Source of the DNA: Calliopum simillimum
Taxonomy: Eukaryota > Arthropoda > Insecta > Diptera > Lauxaniidae
Assembly: GCA_951812925.1 (NCBI GenBank)
Contig: OX638368.1
Location: 26,723,187-26,787,186, forward strand
Reading direction: 5' to 3'
DNA: 64,000 bases
This document shows positions 24,239 through 35,059 of this stretch, piece by piece. The notes below the pieces were generated by a model. It had not been told where the DNA came from. It did no database searches and was given only the letters and a program-made list of their open reading frames with translations. The position numbers were made by a program, and so were the translations under genes. The first letter of the stretch is position 1. Each line of letters begins with the position of its first letter.

Positions 24239-25525
24239 ATGGTATGGCCTGAGACTGAATACTTCGATACCCGGGACGGTAACAAGATAAACCTCCCAAA
24301 AATTAAAAGTTACATCAACTTTAAGAAGGAATATGTCGCGCTCCTCCAGGCGCATCAAGGAACCCCACTTCCAATGATTAGAATAAGCAAGCTCTTATAT
24401 GAAAAAGCAAATGATATCGAAATTTTTTTCCTTTCAAAGAACAAATTGAAAATTGTTAGCAAAAATAAGTTAACTATTAACCAACTTGTATCTGACAACA
24501 TACTACGTCAGCAATACAAAATCTTTATACCACCAGAACTATGCGAAATCAAAGCAGTAGTAGAAATAACCTCAGAACCAGAATTTACTGAAGAATATAT
24601 TTTTAAAAATACAAAAATTAAGCACTTTGCGGAATATGGCCCAATTCAGGAAGGGATTGAAATTACTGAAGTAACACGCTTCACAAAACCTAACCCTGTT
24701 AAACTAGGCGAAAGAATAAACATGGACCTAGTACTAATATCTTTCAAAGACGACATGCTCCCGTCACATATCGAACTGGATAAAATAATATTCCCAATTA
24801 AACCTTACATCAAATCAATAATCCAATGCAAGAAATGCTGGAGGTTCGGACATTCTACAAAAGTTTGTCGCAGAACGAAAAATTTGTGCTCTTGTTGTGG
24901 TCTTTCGCATTCAGATGAATGTACAGCAATGCCCATCTGCATAAATTGCAAAAAATTTCACGACGCAAAATCCAATTACTGCGAATTAAAGATACAACTC
25001 CGTAAAAAAGCAAAGGAAGATGCAGAAGCCAAAGATCCAAAAAATTTTAAATTTAAACCAAAGACTTTAACAAACATCTTCTCGTATAACGAGGACGATT
25101 TCCCAACTATACCAAATAAAAGGCTAAAACTTGCAGCAAAATCAAAAACTAATCAAGACATAAATAAACATAAAAATAACATACAACCAAAACATGCACT
25201 CAGTGAAAGTCCAAAACAAAATACAGTTAATATACAGAATGAACCTTCAAAAATTAAAAAAGCTGTTAACACACCAGCAAAAGAAAATAATGAACAAATT
25301 AATGATTTACCATTTGAAACCATAGAAATTGATATACCTATTAATACTGCCCCAGTAATAACTAACGTAAAAGAAATACCAAATACATACCTGGATAATC
25401 AACAAGAAATGATATTACAAGCCTCCAACTATCAAATAACAAACAACATAGTGCAGCAAACACAGGTTGATGCATTTCAGTTGTTTCAACAATCCATTCA
25501 AGAAACCCAAAACCCTTTGAAATAA
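24239..25525 (+). CDS. Retrotransposon ORF1, gag-like nucleic-acid-binding protein
   Basis: 428 aa, intact. In I/Jockey-type elements ORF1 proteins coat the element RNA. Three cysteine/histidine knuckles occupy about residues 197-250: CKKCWRFGHSTKVC is a canonical C-x2-C-x4-H-x4-C, CSCCGLSHSDEC is shortened, and CINCKKFHDAKSNYC has altered spacing. The upstream part resembles the conserved region that precedes knuckles in this ORF1 class. The C-terminal third is Asn/Lys/Gln-rich. The stop lies one base before the ORF2 ATG, in a different frame, which suggests termination-reinitiation. Confidence 0.88.
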   Translation: MVWPETEYFDTRDGNKINLPKIKSYINFKKEYVALLQAHQGTPLPMIRISKLLYEKANDIEIFFLSKNKLKIVSKNKLTINQLVSDNILRQQYKIFIPPELCEIKAVVEITSEPEFTEEYIFKNTKIKHFAEYGPIQEGIEITEVTRFTKPNPVKLGERINMDLVLISFKDDMLPSHIELDKIIFPIKPYIKSIIQCKKCWRFGHSTKVCRRTKNLCSCCGLSHSDECTAMPICINCKKFHDAKSNYCELKIQLRKKAKEDAEAKDPKNFKFKPKTLTNIFSYNEDDFPTIPNKRLKLAAKSKTNQDINKHKNNIQPKHALSESPKQNTVNIQNEPSKIKKAVNTPAKENNEQINDLPFETIEIDIPINTAPVITNVKEIPNTYLDNQQEMILQASNYQITNNIVQQTQVDAFQLFQQSIQETQNPLK

Positions 25526-25526
25526 T

Positions 25527-28500
25527 ATGATAAAAATCATACAAATAAACTTAACCAGCGCTAGAAACAAAAAACCACAATTATCTCAGTTCCTGAAGGA
25601 CAACGATGTTGATATAGCATGTCTGTCGGAAACATTTTTAAATCCTTCAGACAAATACGAAATCCAAGACTATAACGTCATACGTAAGGATAGACACACC
25701 CATGGAGGCGGTGTTGCAATCCTTATAAAAAAATCTATTTCACAAAGGAACCTTCAGTTTAATATAAATAACACACAAATTGAAATAATAGCATGTACAA
25801 TTGATTCTCAAATGGGGTATATCACTATCTTATCCTTATATATACCACCTTCTACATCATTTAATATATCAGATATGGAAAACATTCTTCAACAAATCCC
25901 ACCTAATTCTAAATTCATAATGTGCGGAGACTTCAATGCGCATCATCCATCATGGGGATGTGACACATCAGACCGTAAACGAAATTGTATTGTTGATTTT
26001 ATGGAAAATAATAATTTAGTCCTGCTAAACGATGGTTCAAAAACATTCTTCGGGTGTGCAAATCCTTCCGCTATAGACTTATCAATGTGCAGTGCGGCAT
26101 TATCCCTAGTATCATCCTGGTCAACATTGAATGAATGCCTTGGGAGCAACCATTGCATGATTCGTATAGAACTACAATTAAGACCATCACTACTCAACCA
26201 AACATCATACTGTGTAATGAAATAAATTCCAAAAAATATCCTTAACCAAAAAGTTTGGAACATCTTAGAACACGAAAGATTCACCAGCTGCACAGAAAAT
26301 GAGAAATTTGAAACATTTTCGAACCTTTTTTACGAATCTTTTAAAACCAGAATTGACAAAAAATCGTATCAAGATAACCCATGGTGGAACGTCAAATGTA
26401 ACAAGGTCAGAGCACAACAACTAAAAGCTCTCGCTATATTCAAAAGAAGACCCACAAGAGAAAACCTCAAAAAATTTATGGCCTGCAAAAAGAAATACTT
26501 ATATACTATAAGATACGAAAAAAGACTTGGATGGAAAACAGTTTGCGAAAACATCGACTCTAACTTAACACCATCAGAACTTTGGAAGACAATCAAAAAA
26601 TTCAGAGGTATGAACATTCCAAGACCACCAACACTGCCTTGTTCCCTTGTAAACCAATTTCTCGATACATTATCTGGTCCCATGGGTCCAATAAACATTC
26701 TACATGAAATAATAGTCCAACCACGTGATGATGAGTTTACCCTAGCGGAGTTTGAGATGGCGTTACATTCATCGAAAGATACCTCCCCAGGTATAGATGG
26801 TATAAGACACAAACACATCCAAGACTTAGACTCGGGTATTAAACAAATACTTCTTAAATCATACAACTATGTATGGTCTAGTGGCAATATTCCACAACTT
26901 TGGATGAAATATAGGATCAAACCATTACACAAAAAAGGAAGGCCTCCGGATGATCCAAATTCATACAGGTCAATAGCTCTCATCTCATGCTTGCGAAAAA
27001 TTTTTGAACGTATGATATACAACAGAATCGATCACCAGCTAGAATCAAACTCAAAATTAAACAACTTTCAATCCGGTTTCCGGAGAGGTAGATCAACGGC
27101 TGACAATACAATAGCTTTATGGACTGCTGCCCAAACCGCAAAAAAAGAGAAAAAATATATGGTTTGCCTTTTTCTGGACATAAAAAATGCATTTGAGGGT
27201 GTCAATATAGACATACTAATCGCAAAATACAAAAATTTGGAAATTAATGAACATACCTGCAACATGGTACACAAATTGTTTCAATATAAAGACCTCGTAT
27301 TGGAAACGAATAATATAAACCATCAAAGAAAATCTTTCACTGGTACGCCTCAAGGGTCCATATTAAGTCCGCTAAGTTTTATCGTCTACATCAATAAAAT
27401 TTTTGATGTTCCTGACATAGATATACTTGGATACGCTGATGATTTGGTAGTCTTTTGTTCCGATTATATTTTGCACAATGCTATCCGCAAACTTCAAAAT
27501 GCTGTCAATGCTATAAATCAGGAGTTAAAGGGGTTACAACTCTCGCTCTCGCAGTCGAGTTCGTAGATAAGTTCAACTTTCTTGGATTTACCTTTGAATC
27601 TCATTTAAAAATTAAAAACCATATAGAAAGTGTTAAAAAAAGGTGCTTCCATTTCTTAAATATACTTCGGGCTCTATGTGGGGTAACTTGGGGTTCCGAT
27701 CCACAAAATTTACTTTTACTGTATCTTGGCTTAATAAGGCCAAAAATTGAATACATGGCACCACTTCTTTTAGACTGCCCAGACAATGAAATACTAAAAT
27801 TACAAAGACTACAATACAAAGCTGTAAGGATTGCACTAGGCGCCATGATCTCTACCCATACTCTGGCTCTAGAGCAAGAAGCGGGAATCATGCCATTGCC
27901 AGAAAGATTTCATCTTCTTACAAAAGGATTTATTAAACGTGTTTTATCCAATGTAAACCACCCAGTTAATAAATATGTAATGATCTACAATCAAAAATTC
28001 AATGTGTATCCAACGTTCATCAAGTACTATAATGAAAAGGCTCACAACATGCAAATTGAAAAATATGATAAATTAATACGATACCAAATTCCGTTTGAAT
28101 CTCATACCATACTTCCAAAAGTAGTGTTTCTAGATGTAAAAAAGAATACTACTAATGCAGATATCATTCTTCGGAAATACAACAAATTAGTAACAGGAAG
28201 ATGGAATAAATTTATTCGCATTTTTACAGATGGTTCAAAAACAAGTGACAAAACAAGTTGCGGATTTTGGATACCGAACATAGACATTGAAGCATCATTC
28301 TCACTAGACAACTTATGCACAATTTATTCAGCTGAAGCATTTGCGATACTTGAAGCTATTTTATTTATAAAAGCCAACGATATTAATAAATATCTAATAA
28401 TATCAGACAGTAAATCGGTCCTTCAAGCCCTAACAAACTTCAACAATAATAAGACCCATCCATACATTTGGAAAATAAAGAACGAATTGTGCAATCTACA

Positions 28501-29062
28501 TCAAACTGGCTATACAATACATTTCCTCTGGATTCCAAGTCATTCGGGAATTGACGGAAATACCTACGTTGACAACATCGCAGTTAATCACGAAGGCACT
28601 GGAGAATATCCTCTTGTTCCAACTAATGACATTCATCCAACGGATAAAAAATTGGCAATCTCTTTGTGGCAAGAAAAATGGAACAACAGCATCCACGGAC
28701 GTCAATTCTATCTTCTGTCACCAACTGTGAACACCAAACCATGGTTCAAAAATCTAAAACTTTCTCGTGGGATAAAAACTATGGTTTCCCGTCTCAGATT
28801 TGGACATAACCAAACAAGACAACATTTACATAAAATCAATATCACCGACTCCAACTTGTGCGAATGCGGAACAATCCAAACAGCTGATCATTTAATGTTC
28901 ATGTGCCCAAATATAAACCAAAATACTCGTAACGCACTAATTCAAAAACTTAACAATGAAAGAGCGCAGCAATTCAACATTAATGAACTTTTAAAAACAA
29001 ATAATTGCAATATATACAAAGCAATACATACATTCTTTTCAAAATCGAATATAATGATTTAA
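25527..29062 (+). pseudogene. Retrotransposon ORF2 (endonuclease-RT-RNase H), disrupted
   Basis: The frame opens at 25527 (MIKIIQINLTSARNKK). Endonuclease motifs are LSETF, GDFNAHHPSWG (about residue 134) and SAIDLSMCS; the usual SDH site reads SNH. A TAA at 26223-26225 interrupts the frame, which then continues in the same phase to 27566. Reverse transcriptase motifs there are DTSPGIDGI, FRRGRSTADN, DIKNAFEGV, GTPQGSILSPL and GYADDLVVF. Near 27555-27562 a deletion shifts the frame and removes about 25 residues before VDKFNFLGF. The rest, to 29062, contains RNase H with all four acidic sites (FTDGSKT, SAEAFAILEAI, ISDSKSVLQAL, VDNIAVN) and a terminal CECGTIQTADHLMFMC zinc-like tail. Confidence 0.92.
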
Positions 29063-29354
29063 ACAAAGTAATGGAAACAAAGCTATGTGTATACCAAAAT
29101 TGTTAACAATTAAACAAAATTAATTAAAACCCAACTATAAAAACAAACAAAATTTAACAAAATCCCCACAAAGGTGGCATCATAGATCTGGTGTCTCCAG
29201 TCACCTTTTAAAATCATCCACTCAGTGGATTTGACACAACATTGCTTGTGTCAACTGAAGAAGAAGAAGAAATGTTTTCCAATTTCACAGTTGACTAGCT
29301 CACTTTTGTCATAAGCAAAGACACAAACCGAAAATATAGACAAGCAAATTTGAC

Positions 29355-30305
29355 CCCGATCAAAAAAAGTATATCAAAAATATATCAAAAATTTGTCAGT
29401 GACATACAAAATTCTGATAAAAAAAGGATATCACAGTGATATACGGAATGTAACGCTTTTTGTATATCACCATGATATCAAAAAAAGATATCAAAATGAT
29501 ATCAAAAAAAGATATCAAAATGATATCAAAAAAAGATATCAAAAAAAGATATCAAAATGATATCAAAAAAAGATATCAAAATGATATCAAAAAATGATAT
29601 CAAAATGATATACAAAAATTGTATATCAGTGATATACAAAATTTGTATATCATTTTGATATCCATTTCTGATACAAAATTGACATAACCAAATTTTGCAA
29701 CATTGTATATGATCGTCGGCAACAAGTTTTTAGAAATTGCCCGCATGCAGCAAATGAATGAAATGCCGGTTTTTTTAACTCAATTATATGTTTGCGCTTT
29801 TTCACTAATTTCATGAGAAAATTCACTTACTAAAATTGACTGCGCGTCCGCTTTCCATAGCTTTTGTTTTCCCAACCACAGGCTTACAACAACTGAAGGG
29901 AGTGTCGGTTTTTTTGCACTCAATTATATTTGTGTGCTTTTTACTAATTTCAGTAGAAAATTCACTTCTTTTACACTAAAATTGACTGCGCGTTTGTCTT
30001 CTAAAGTTATCTTTCCATAAAATCCTCAAACGAAAACGTCAATTTTGACATATCAGCAGCTGATAAATTTTTGATATCATTTTGATATACATTTCTGATA
30101 CAAAATTGATATCAGCGGCTGATAAATTTTTGATATCATTTTGATATACATTTCTGATACAAAATTGACATTTCATTCAATGATATCAAAAATATATCAA
30201 AATGATTTACAAAAAATGGATATCAGCCGCTGACAAATTTTTGATATCATTTTGATATACATTTCTGATACAATGACAAGAACTTGACAAGTTTTTTTGA
30301 TCGGG
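29355..30305 (+). mobile_element. CCCGATCAA-ended foldback element, copy 1
   Basis: 951 bp with ends CCCGATCAAAAAAA and TTTTTTTGATCGGG, flanked by AC on both sides (29353-29354 and 30306-30307). The left third is a tandem of GATATCAAAATGATATCAA-type units, themselves palindromic. The middle has two similar segments near 29762-29880 and 29905-29995 (each with ACTCAATTATAT and AAAATTGACTGCGCG). The right part has three copies of TTGATATCATTTTGATATAC. No open frame. It is nested inside the Harbinger-like element. Confidence 0.8.
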
Positions 30306-31335
30306 ACGTTATATATTTTGTTTACAATTTTACAAAATTTTCCAATCAATTTCAAATTTATTTTTCCCTATGAGATAAAGCCCAGTTAAATATAATGTTA
30401 TATTGCAATCTTTTATTTTAAACATGTCTTATTTTACATGAATAATTTATTTGTTTCATGGCATCATGCTAATACATACAATAAACGAACGTTCTCAAAA
30501 ATTTTTTGAAAATTCTTTGCCACATTTAAAATCGACAAAAACGTAAATCAGGCGGTGGTAGCGCATGGCTTACATACACTCCACCTCCAACATCATTCAC
30601 TGGTATCGAATTTGCTGCAATACAACTTCTACAGCCTGTCCAATTACATATAAATTTCGTCTTGTGACGTCTATGCATGAGGAAATAAAATTTAAGAAGA
30701 GATTATTGTTTTGTTCCTTTTCGATCATTGTTTTTGCTTTGAGCTGCTACAGATCCAACGGCAGTAGCATCACATTTCCTATAACCTGATCATCTACTCC
30801 TTGCTTGCTCCTGCAGTTTCTGCTCCTCAATCAACTGTTAAATGAATTTGTTGCTCGCTAAGTCTACCAATTTATTGACTTCTTCATCCGAGTGTGTGCA
30901 ATTTACAATGTTATGGTGGTAACTTCCTTTACGCCCATATCCAGGCATCATCGCAAGCAAATAGCCAATTTATGCCCACCGATTTTGCGTATGTGTTCAA
31001 TTTAAACAAAACGCTGTTTGCCGTCCAAGACATAGGAAATATGCCGGAGATTGTGTCCGCTGCACGTTCAAGTTCCGCTGCTTTTAATATTTTCATTTAA
31101 GTTTTCGTATATTTTGAAAAAAAAAATTTTGTTTCATGTATATTTTTAATTTATTTTATTTTTTGACAACGTCAAACGTGACATAAACGCCGCTTAAACC
31201 TCCCTAACTATTTATAGTGTCGATTGACTGGCGCTTAAGCGGCCCTTAAATTAAAATTACTGTGAAAATGAAATTTGAAGTTAAACTACACTCAACACAT
31301 AAACTGCGCTTAAGCTCACACTGTGAAATTGGGCC
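30306..31335. other. Remaining Harbinger-like interior
   Basis: Right part of the element at 24046-31335. A minus-strand frame of 55 codons (31096-30929, starting MKILKAAELERAADT) and a second phrase just beyond it (CTHSDEEVNKLVDLASNKFI) may be remnants of an accessory Harbinger protein. No motif proves this. Confidence 0.35.
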
Positions 31336-31338
31336 TAA

Positions 31339-31975
31339 GTCTAGCTTAGTCTTAGATTGCAGGAAAGCCCTTTGTGAAGTAGGGTTCTATGTAATTTTAC
31401 AATATGTTGGGTTCCTGAACACAGCAATTTTATTGGCAATAAGAATGCTGACGAACTGAACGAAGGAAAGGGTATTCAACTGACACAATTTCCGAAACCA
31501 ATATTATGAAACCACTTGAATTAATTAAAGCCAAAATGTATTTTATGGACTAATTTTAGATGATCAAACTTAACAACATGTTCTACGTAGTGGGCGATAT
31601 TGCCACTTTGTGACGCTTAGAACACAAAAAATTATCTCATTAGACAGGCAAACTCTCAGAACCTCAATTGGTGACATTACAGGGCACTACTTTATTGGTA
31701 GGCACGCCTCAAAGTTGGGGCTTACTGACGTAGGAGATCTTTTTAGAAGCTGTAAAGATCCTGATGTTAAAGAGTTTATTTTTCATTTCCTTTGTGAATG
31801 CCCAGCGTTGGCTAACCGAAGTTACAAGGTGTTCGAAAGTAATTTTTTTGACTCTCTTGAAGATATCACTCAAAAGAGTCCCAAATCCATTGTGGAGCTT
31901 ATAAGTTATGATAGCAACCTAACGTAACCTATCATTTTTACACATCAAAATAAAATCAAAGGTGCATCAAAAAAC
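31339..31975 (+). pseudogene. Old non-LTR element, RNase H and C-terminal tail (right half)
   Basis: The frame continues the fragment at 23970 with SLVLDCRKALCEV. A shift then leads to an HSNFIGNKNADEL-type RNase H end, and after more decay to the C-terminal tail at 31610-31927 (GRHASKLGL, then FHFLCECPALANRSY). The tail matches the terminal region of RNase H-bearing ORF2 proteins of the I/Jockey group. It differs in sequence from the ORF2 nested within it and is older. Confidence 0.82.
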
Positions 31976-32311
31976 CAATAAAAAATAAGCGTTCGTATTT
32001 AGGAAATCACTGCACATTTTTTACACAACACAATGAATGCGGAAACTGCGGAAATAATTCTCCATACAAAGTTGTGTCACTTCGACATATGCTAGACTGA
32101 TTCCCCCTATTGAAAACTTCTTTCTAATATTACGCTTCCACCGGAGATTTATACCACATTTCCGCCGTAAATTTGGCTGTAATTAGATCAATAAATGTTG
32201 TCTTTTAATCCTACCCGTTTCCACCAGCCTAGTGATATATACTTTTGACTGTAAATGCCATAAGCGGGAAAATTTAAGTTTATTCCCTTTTTTTAATAAT
32301 TACATTCTATC

Positions 32312-33200
32312 ACGCATATTCATAAACGTTGAATAGAGGTGAGTTGTCTTTAATCTGCAGATTAAGTACTAAAACGTATTTTAGATTTGATCATCGTTTG
32401 TTAACAGTGGATTAACTCACTCATGGAAATAAGTAGATTAACGATGAGTTAAGTTGACTTTTGGCAGAAATTATGAGTTTTTCAAATATTTTTGAAATAA
32501 TATCATTCAAAAGCAAAACTTAAACGGTGGCTTATTGGTACTCCGCTGCAGAGTTCTCCCAATAAAGCCTGTTTAAAACTAAAATTTTAAAATTCGATTT
32601 TGTTTACTCTGAAATATTTATATTTTATTACCTTGTCATTTGATGACCAGTTTTTGGTTCTTTTTAGATTTTTTTTTTTTTGGCAAGATTATGATTTCAG
32701 TGGCCAATCGATTTAAGAATATTTTTACATATAACGGCCCAAAATATGTTTAAAAAATTATATGTAATTTTTCGATGTTATCGAGATATCAAGGCTTAAA
32801 AAACTAAAAGCTTCAATAAAAATTTTGATTTTCAAGCTTTGGTTTCGAGATATCGAGACTTTTAAAAATTGTTGGTAGCAAAACCAGTTCTTAATTTTTT
32901 AAGGGAGATTGTTTTTTCCTTGGTGATGTTGTTAGTTGTTTGAAATTTCTTCAATATTTTCGTACTTTTTAAGCGTCGATATCTCTAAAGCGAAGCAATA
33001 TGTAGAAAGTTATTACTTAATTTTGGGTCATTTTCACCCATATTCATAAGCGTTGATTAGAGGCGAGTAAACTTTAATCTGCAGATTAAGTACTAAAACG
33101 TATTCATAAAAGAATTTATGAATCACGTTGATCAACGTTGCCTAGCAGTGGATTAACTTAAGTTGACTTTTGATTGAAATTTTGAGTATTCCGGTGCAAA
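32312..33200. repeat. Pair of direct repeats (ATTCATAAACGTTGA type)
   Basis: Copies at 32312-32480 and 33043-33200 share AATCTGCAGATTAAGTACTA, CAGTGGATTAACT and TTAAGTTGACTTTTG. Between them lies sequence with CGAGATATC motifs like those in the 16.5-18.0 kb foldback. Confidence 0.6.
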
Positions 33201-33503
33201 GCTCTTGAAATAAAGCTTGTGAAAAGTTAAATTTTTAAAAATCTCCAGTGAAAACGTAGTATTTTGTAACTGATTTTCAAACCACTTTAAAACTTAAAAC
33301 AATACGACTTTGCAACATGTTACAACCAGCACCTTGTAAGTGCCCACTTGCCATCATTTGAATCAGGATCTAAGAATTTTGAAATTTGTGAAGCTTAATA
33401 TATAGACGACCATAGTGAGGAAACAACGATACGATTAGAAACGATCGTGATTTCGTTTTCAACAACTACCGCCAATCAGATGTCCCATAGGCCGGGTAGG
33501 TCT

Positions 33504-33856
33504 TTTGGACCACCCTGAAAACAGCTAAAATGTTTTTTTTTTTTCATAACTTCAGCAGGTGATGTCCGATGTTTAAGAGTTATGTATAGGGCTTAATTAG
33601 GCCTTAGGACTTCCGAGGTCATATTCGAACTGTACGACCTGGTTTTTCTTATTTGTTTCTCCCTAAATGGCATTTTTTCTTTATAAAATTAAATTCTTTA
33701 AAAATATATTTACATTTTATCCCAAAAAGTAATAATTAAGGCCCAATTAAGCCCTTTACAACGGTATATAATTTTAAAACTTCTGACATTACCTGCAGAT
33801 GTTATGGAAAAAATTTGATTTTGGTTGTTTTAGAGTGGTTCAAAAAAATTGTTTGT
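33504..33856. repeat. Imperfect foldback repeat
   Basis: The outer arm GGACCACCCTGAAAACAGCT pairs with AGTTGTTTTAGAGTGGTTC-like sequence at the right. Inner arms CATAACTTCAGCAGGTGATG and GGGCTTAATTAGGCCTTA pair with their complements at 33740-33818. No coding content. Confidence 0.6.
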
Positions 33857-35059
33857 TTCCTAGATACTCTTAAAGTAAGCTTTCAAATAGGGGGCGGTTT
33901 TTCCAATAATTTTTTCACCAACACGGCTGTTTATGAAAAATATTAAGTTTTATCCTAAGTTTATTTGACTAGAATTTGAATTCTTTAATTTTGAAAATTT
34001 TGCTATTTAATAATTTAGTTTACACCGCCACTGGTTGTTTTTTCTACTATTTAAAGAACCGTAAAATCATTCGAGTAATTCTTCTTTCTATTTTGCTTTT
34101 CACCTAACTGTTAAATCATACGATTCTAATACTCTCAGTGGCGCATAGCAATGTAACATTTTAAGCTAGTCATAAGAAATTTGACAAAAATAAATTAGTC
34201 TGTTATGAAACGTTAAACTCAACGCAACTACTTAGTTTGTTCTTAGACAACGGCCCATATACCGGACATGTCGAGCTAATAACTTGCTATTCTATTTCGG
34301 TGGACTTTTGACAAAACAACCTAAGTCGAGATAAGACAGTTCTCAAGGATTTTAGTCCTAAATATGAAATTTAAATACGCTTCTATTGGTATAATCGCCA
34401 TGTCTCTATGATTTCCAGTTCCAGAGATATTAGGGTGTCCCATAGTTCACGCAAGATTTGAACTTAGCGCCATTCGTGCGGTGAAGTGAAAAGAAGAAAA
34501 AAATAATTTGACAGCTGGCACTTTAAGATTAGTAAAATTGTATGGAAAGAGGAGATTCAACGCTGCATCAACGAAACTGAGCCACATTATTGAAAATTAG
34601 TTAATCAGTTTTTAGGCTCTCCTAAAGTTTCCAATTTCGAGTAAGGTTATGACAAAAGTCCACAGATTTGATTGAGAGCTGCAGTTCACATGACAGACAA
34701 GACGTTTACCAACACTGAAATACTTCAGAAATTTATTTGACAGCTGCAATAAGTCCATCAGAAAAAAGCAGGAGGTTAAAATTTTCTTGAGTTTTTAAGC
34801 ATTTTTTAGTTTTTTATTGAAATTAGTGAAAGTATTTTGCACCCAAAATACTATAAAACAATTGTATTTAACTAATTTTTATATTTTCCAGTGAATATTT
34901 GCTCAAAGTGAGCGTTCAACATGAATGTATTGCATTTTTCACGTGTGTGAAAACGAAATCGCATAGAAGTATTTGGAAAAAAGCACCTGCTTAAGTTAAA
35001 TTAAGCGATTTGCTAGTGAAACGTGTGTGTTTTGAAGGAGTGGGCGGTGGGAGGTAAAT

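Larger units (their letters stand above)
24115..29275 (+). mobile_element. I-like non-LTR retrotransposon, nearly full length
   Basis: A two-ORF non-LTR element with zinc-knuckle ORF1 and an ORF2 of endonuclease, reverse transcriptase and RNase H, the layout of the I/LOA/R1 group. The leader is short and AT-rich. The 3' end has a GAA-repeat tail (about 29257-29271). The exact 5' edge and target duplication could not be set. ORF1 is open. ORF2 has a nonsense codon and a frame-shifting deletion, so this copy is not autonomous. Confidence 0.9.
24046..31335. mobile_element. PIF/Harbinger-like element, host of nested insertions
   Basis: Ends are GGGCCAATTTCACAGTGTGA on the left and, read inward on the other strand, GGCCCAATTTCACAGTGTGA. 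TAA is duplicated at 24043-24045 and 31336-31338. Terminal GGGCC/GGCCC and a three-base TAA target fit PIF/Harbinger. Without the I-like element (about 24115-29275) and the foldback (29355-30305) the element would be about 1.2 kb. No DDE transposase was found, so it is probably non-autonomous. Removing it and one TAA restores an open RNase H frame across the junction. Confidence 0.8.
31976..35059. other. Intergenic region upstream of C2CD5
   Basis: Contains two direct copies of a short repeat (32312-32480 and 33043-33200, both with AATCTGCAGATTAAGTACTA) and a foldback at 33504-33856. A plausible 3' splice site (TTATATTTTCCAG ending near 34891) would make 34892-35059 part of a 5' leader for C2CD5. 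No core promoter was identified. Confidence 0.4.
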
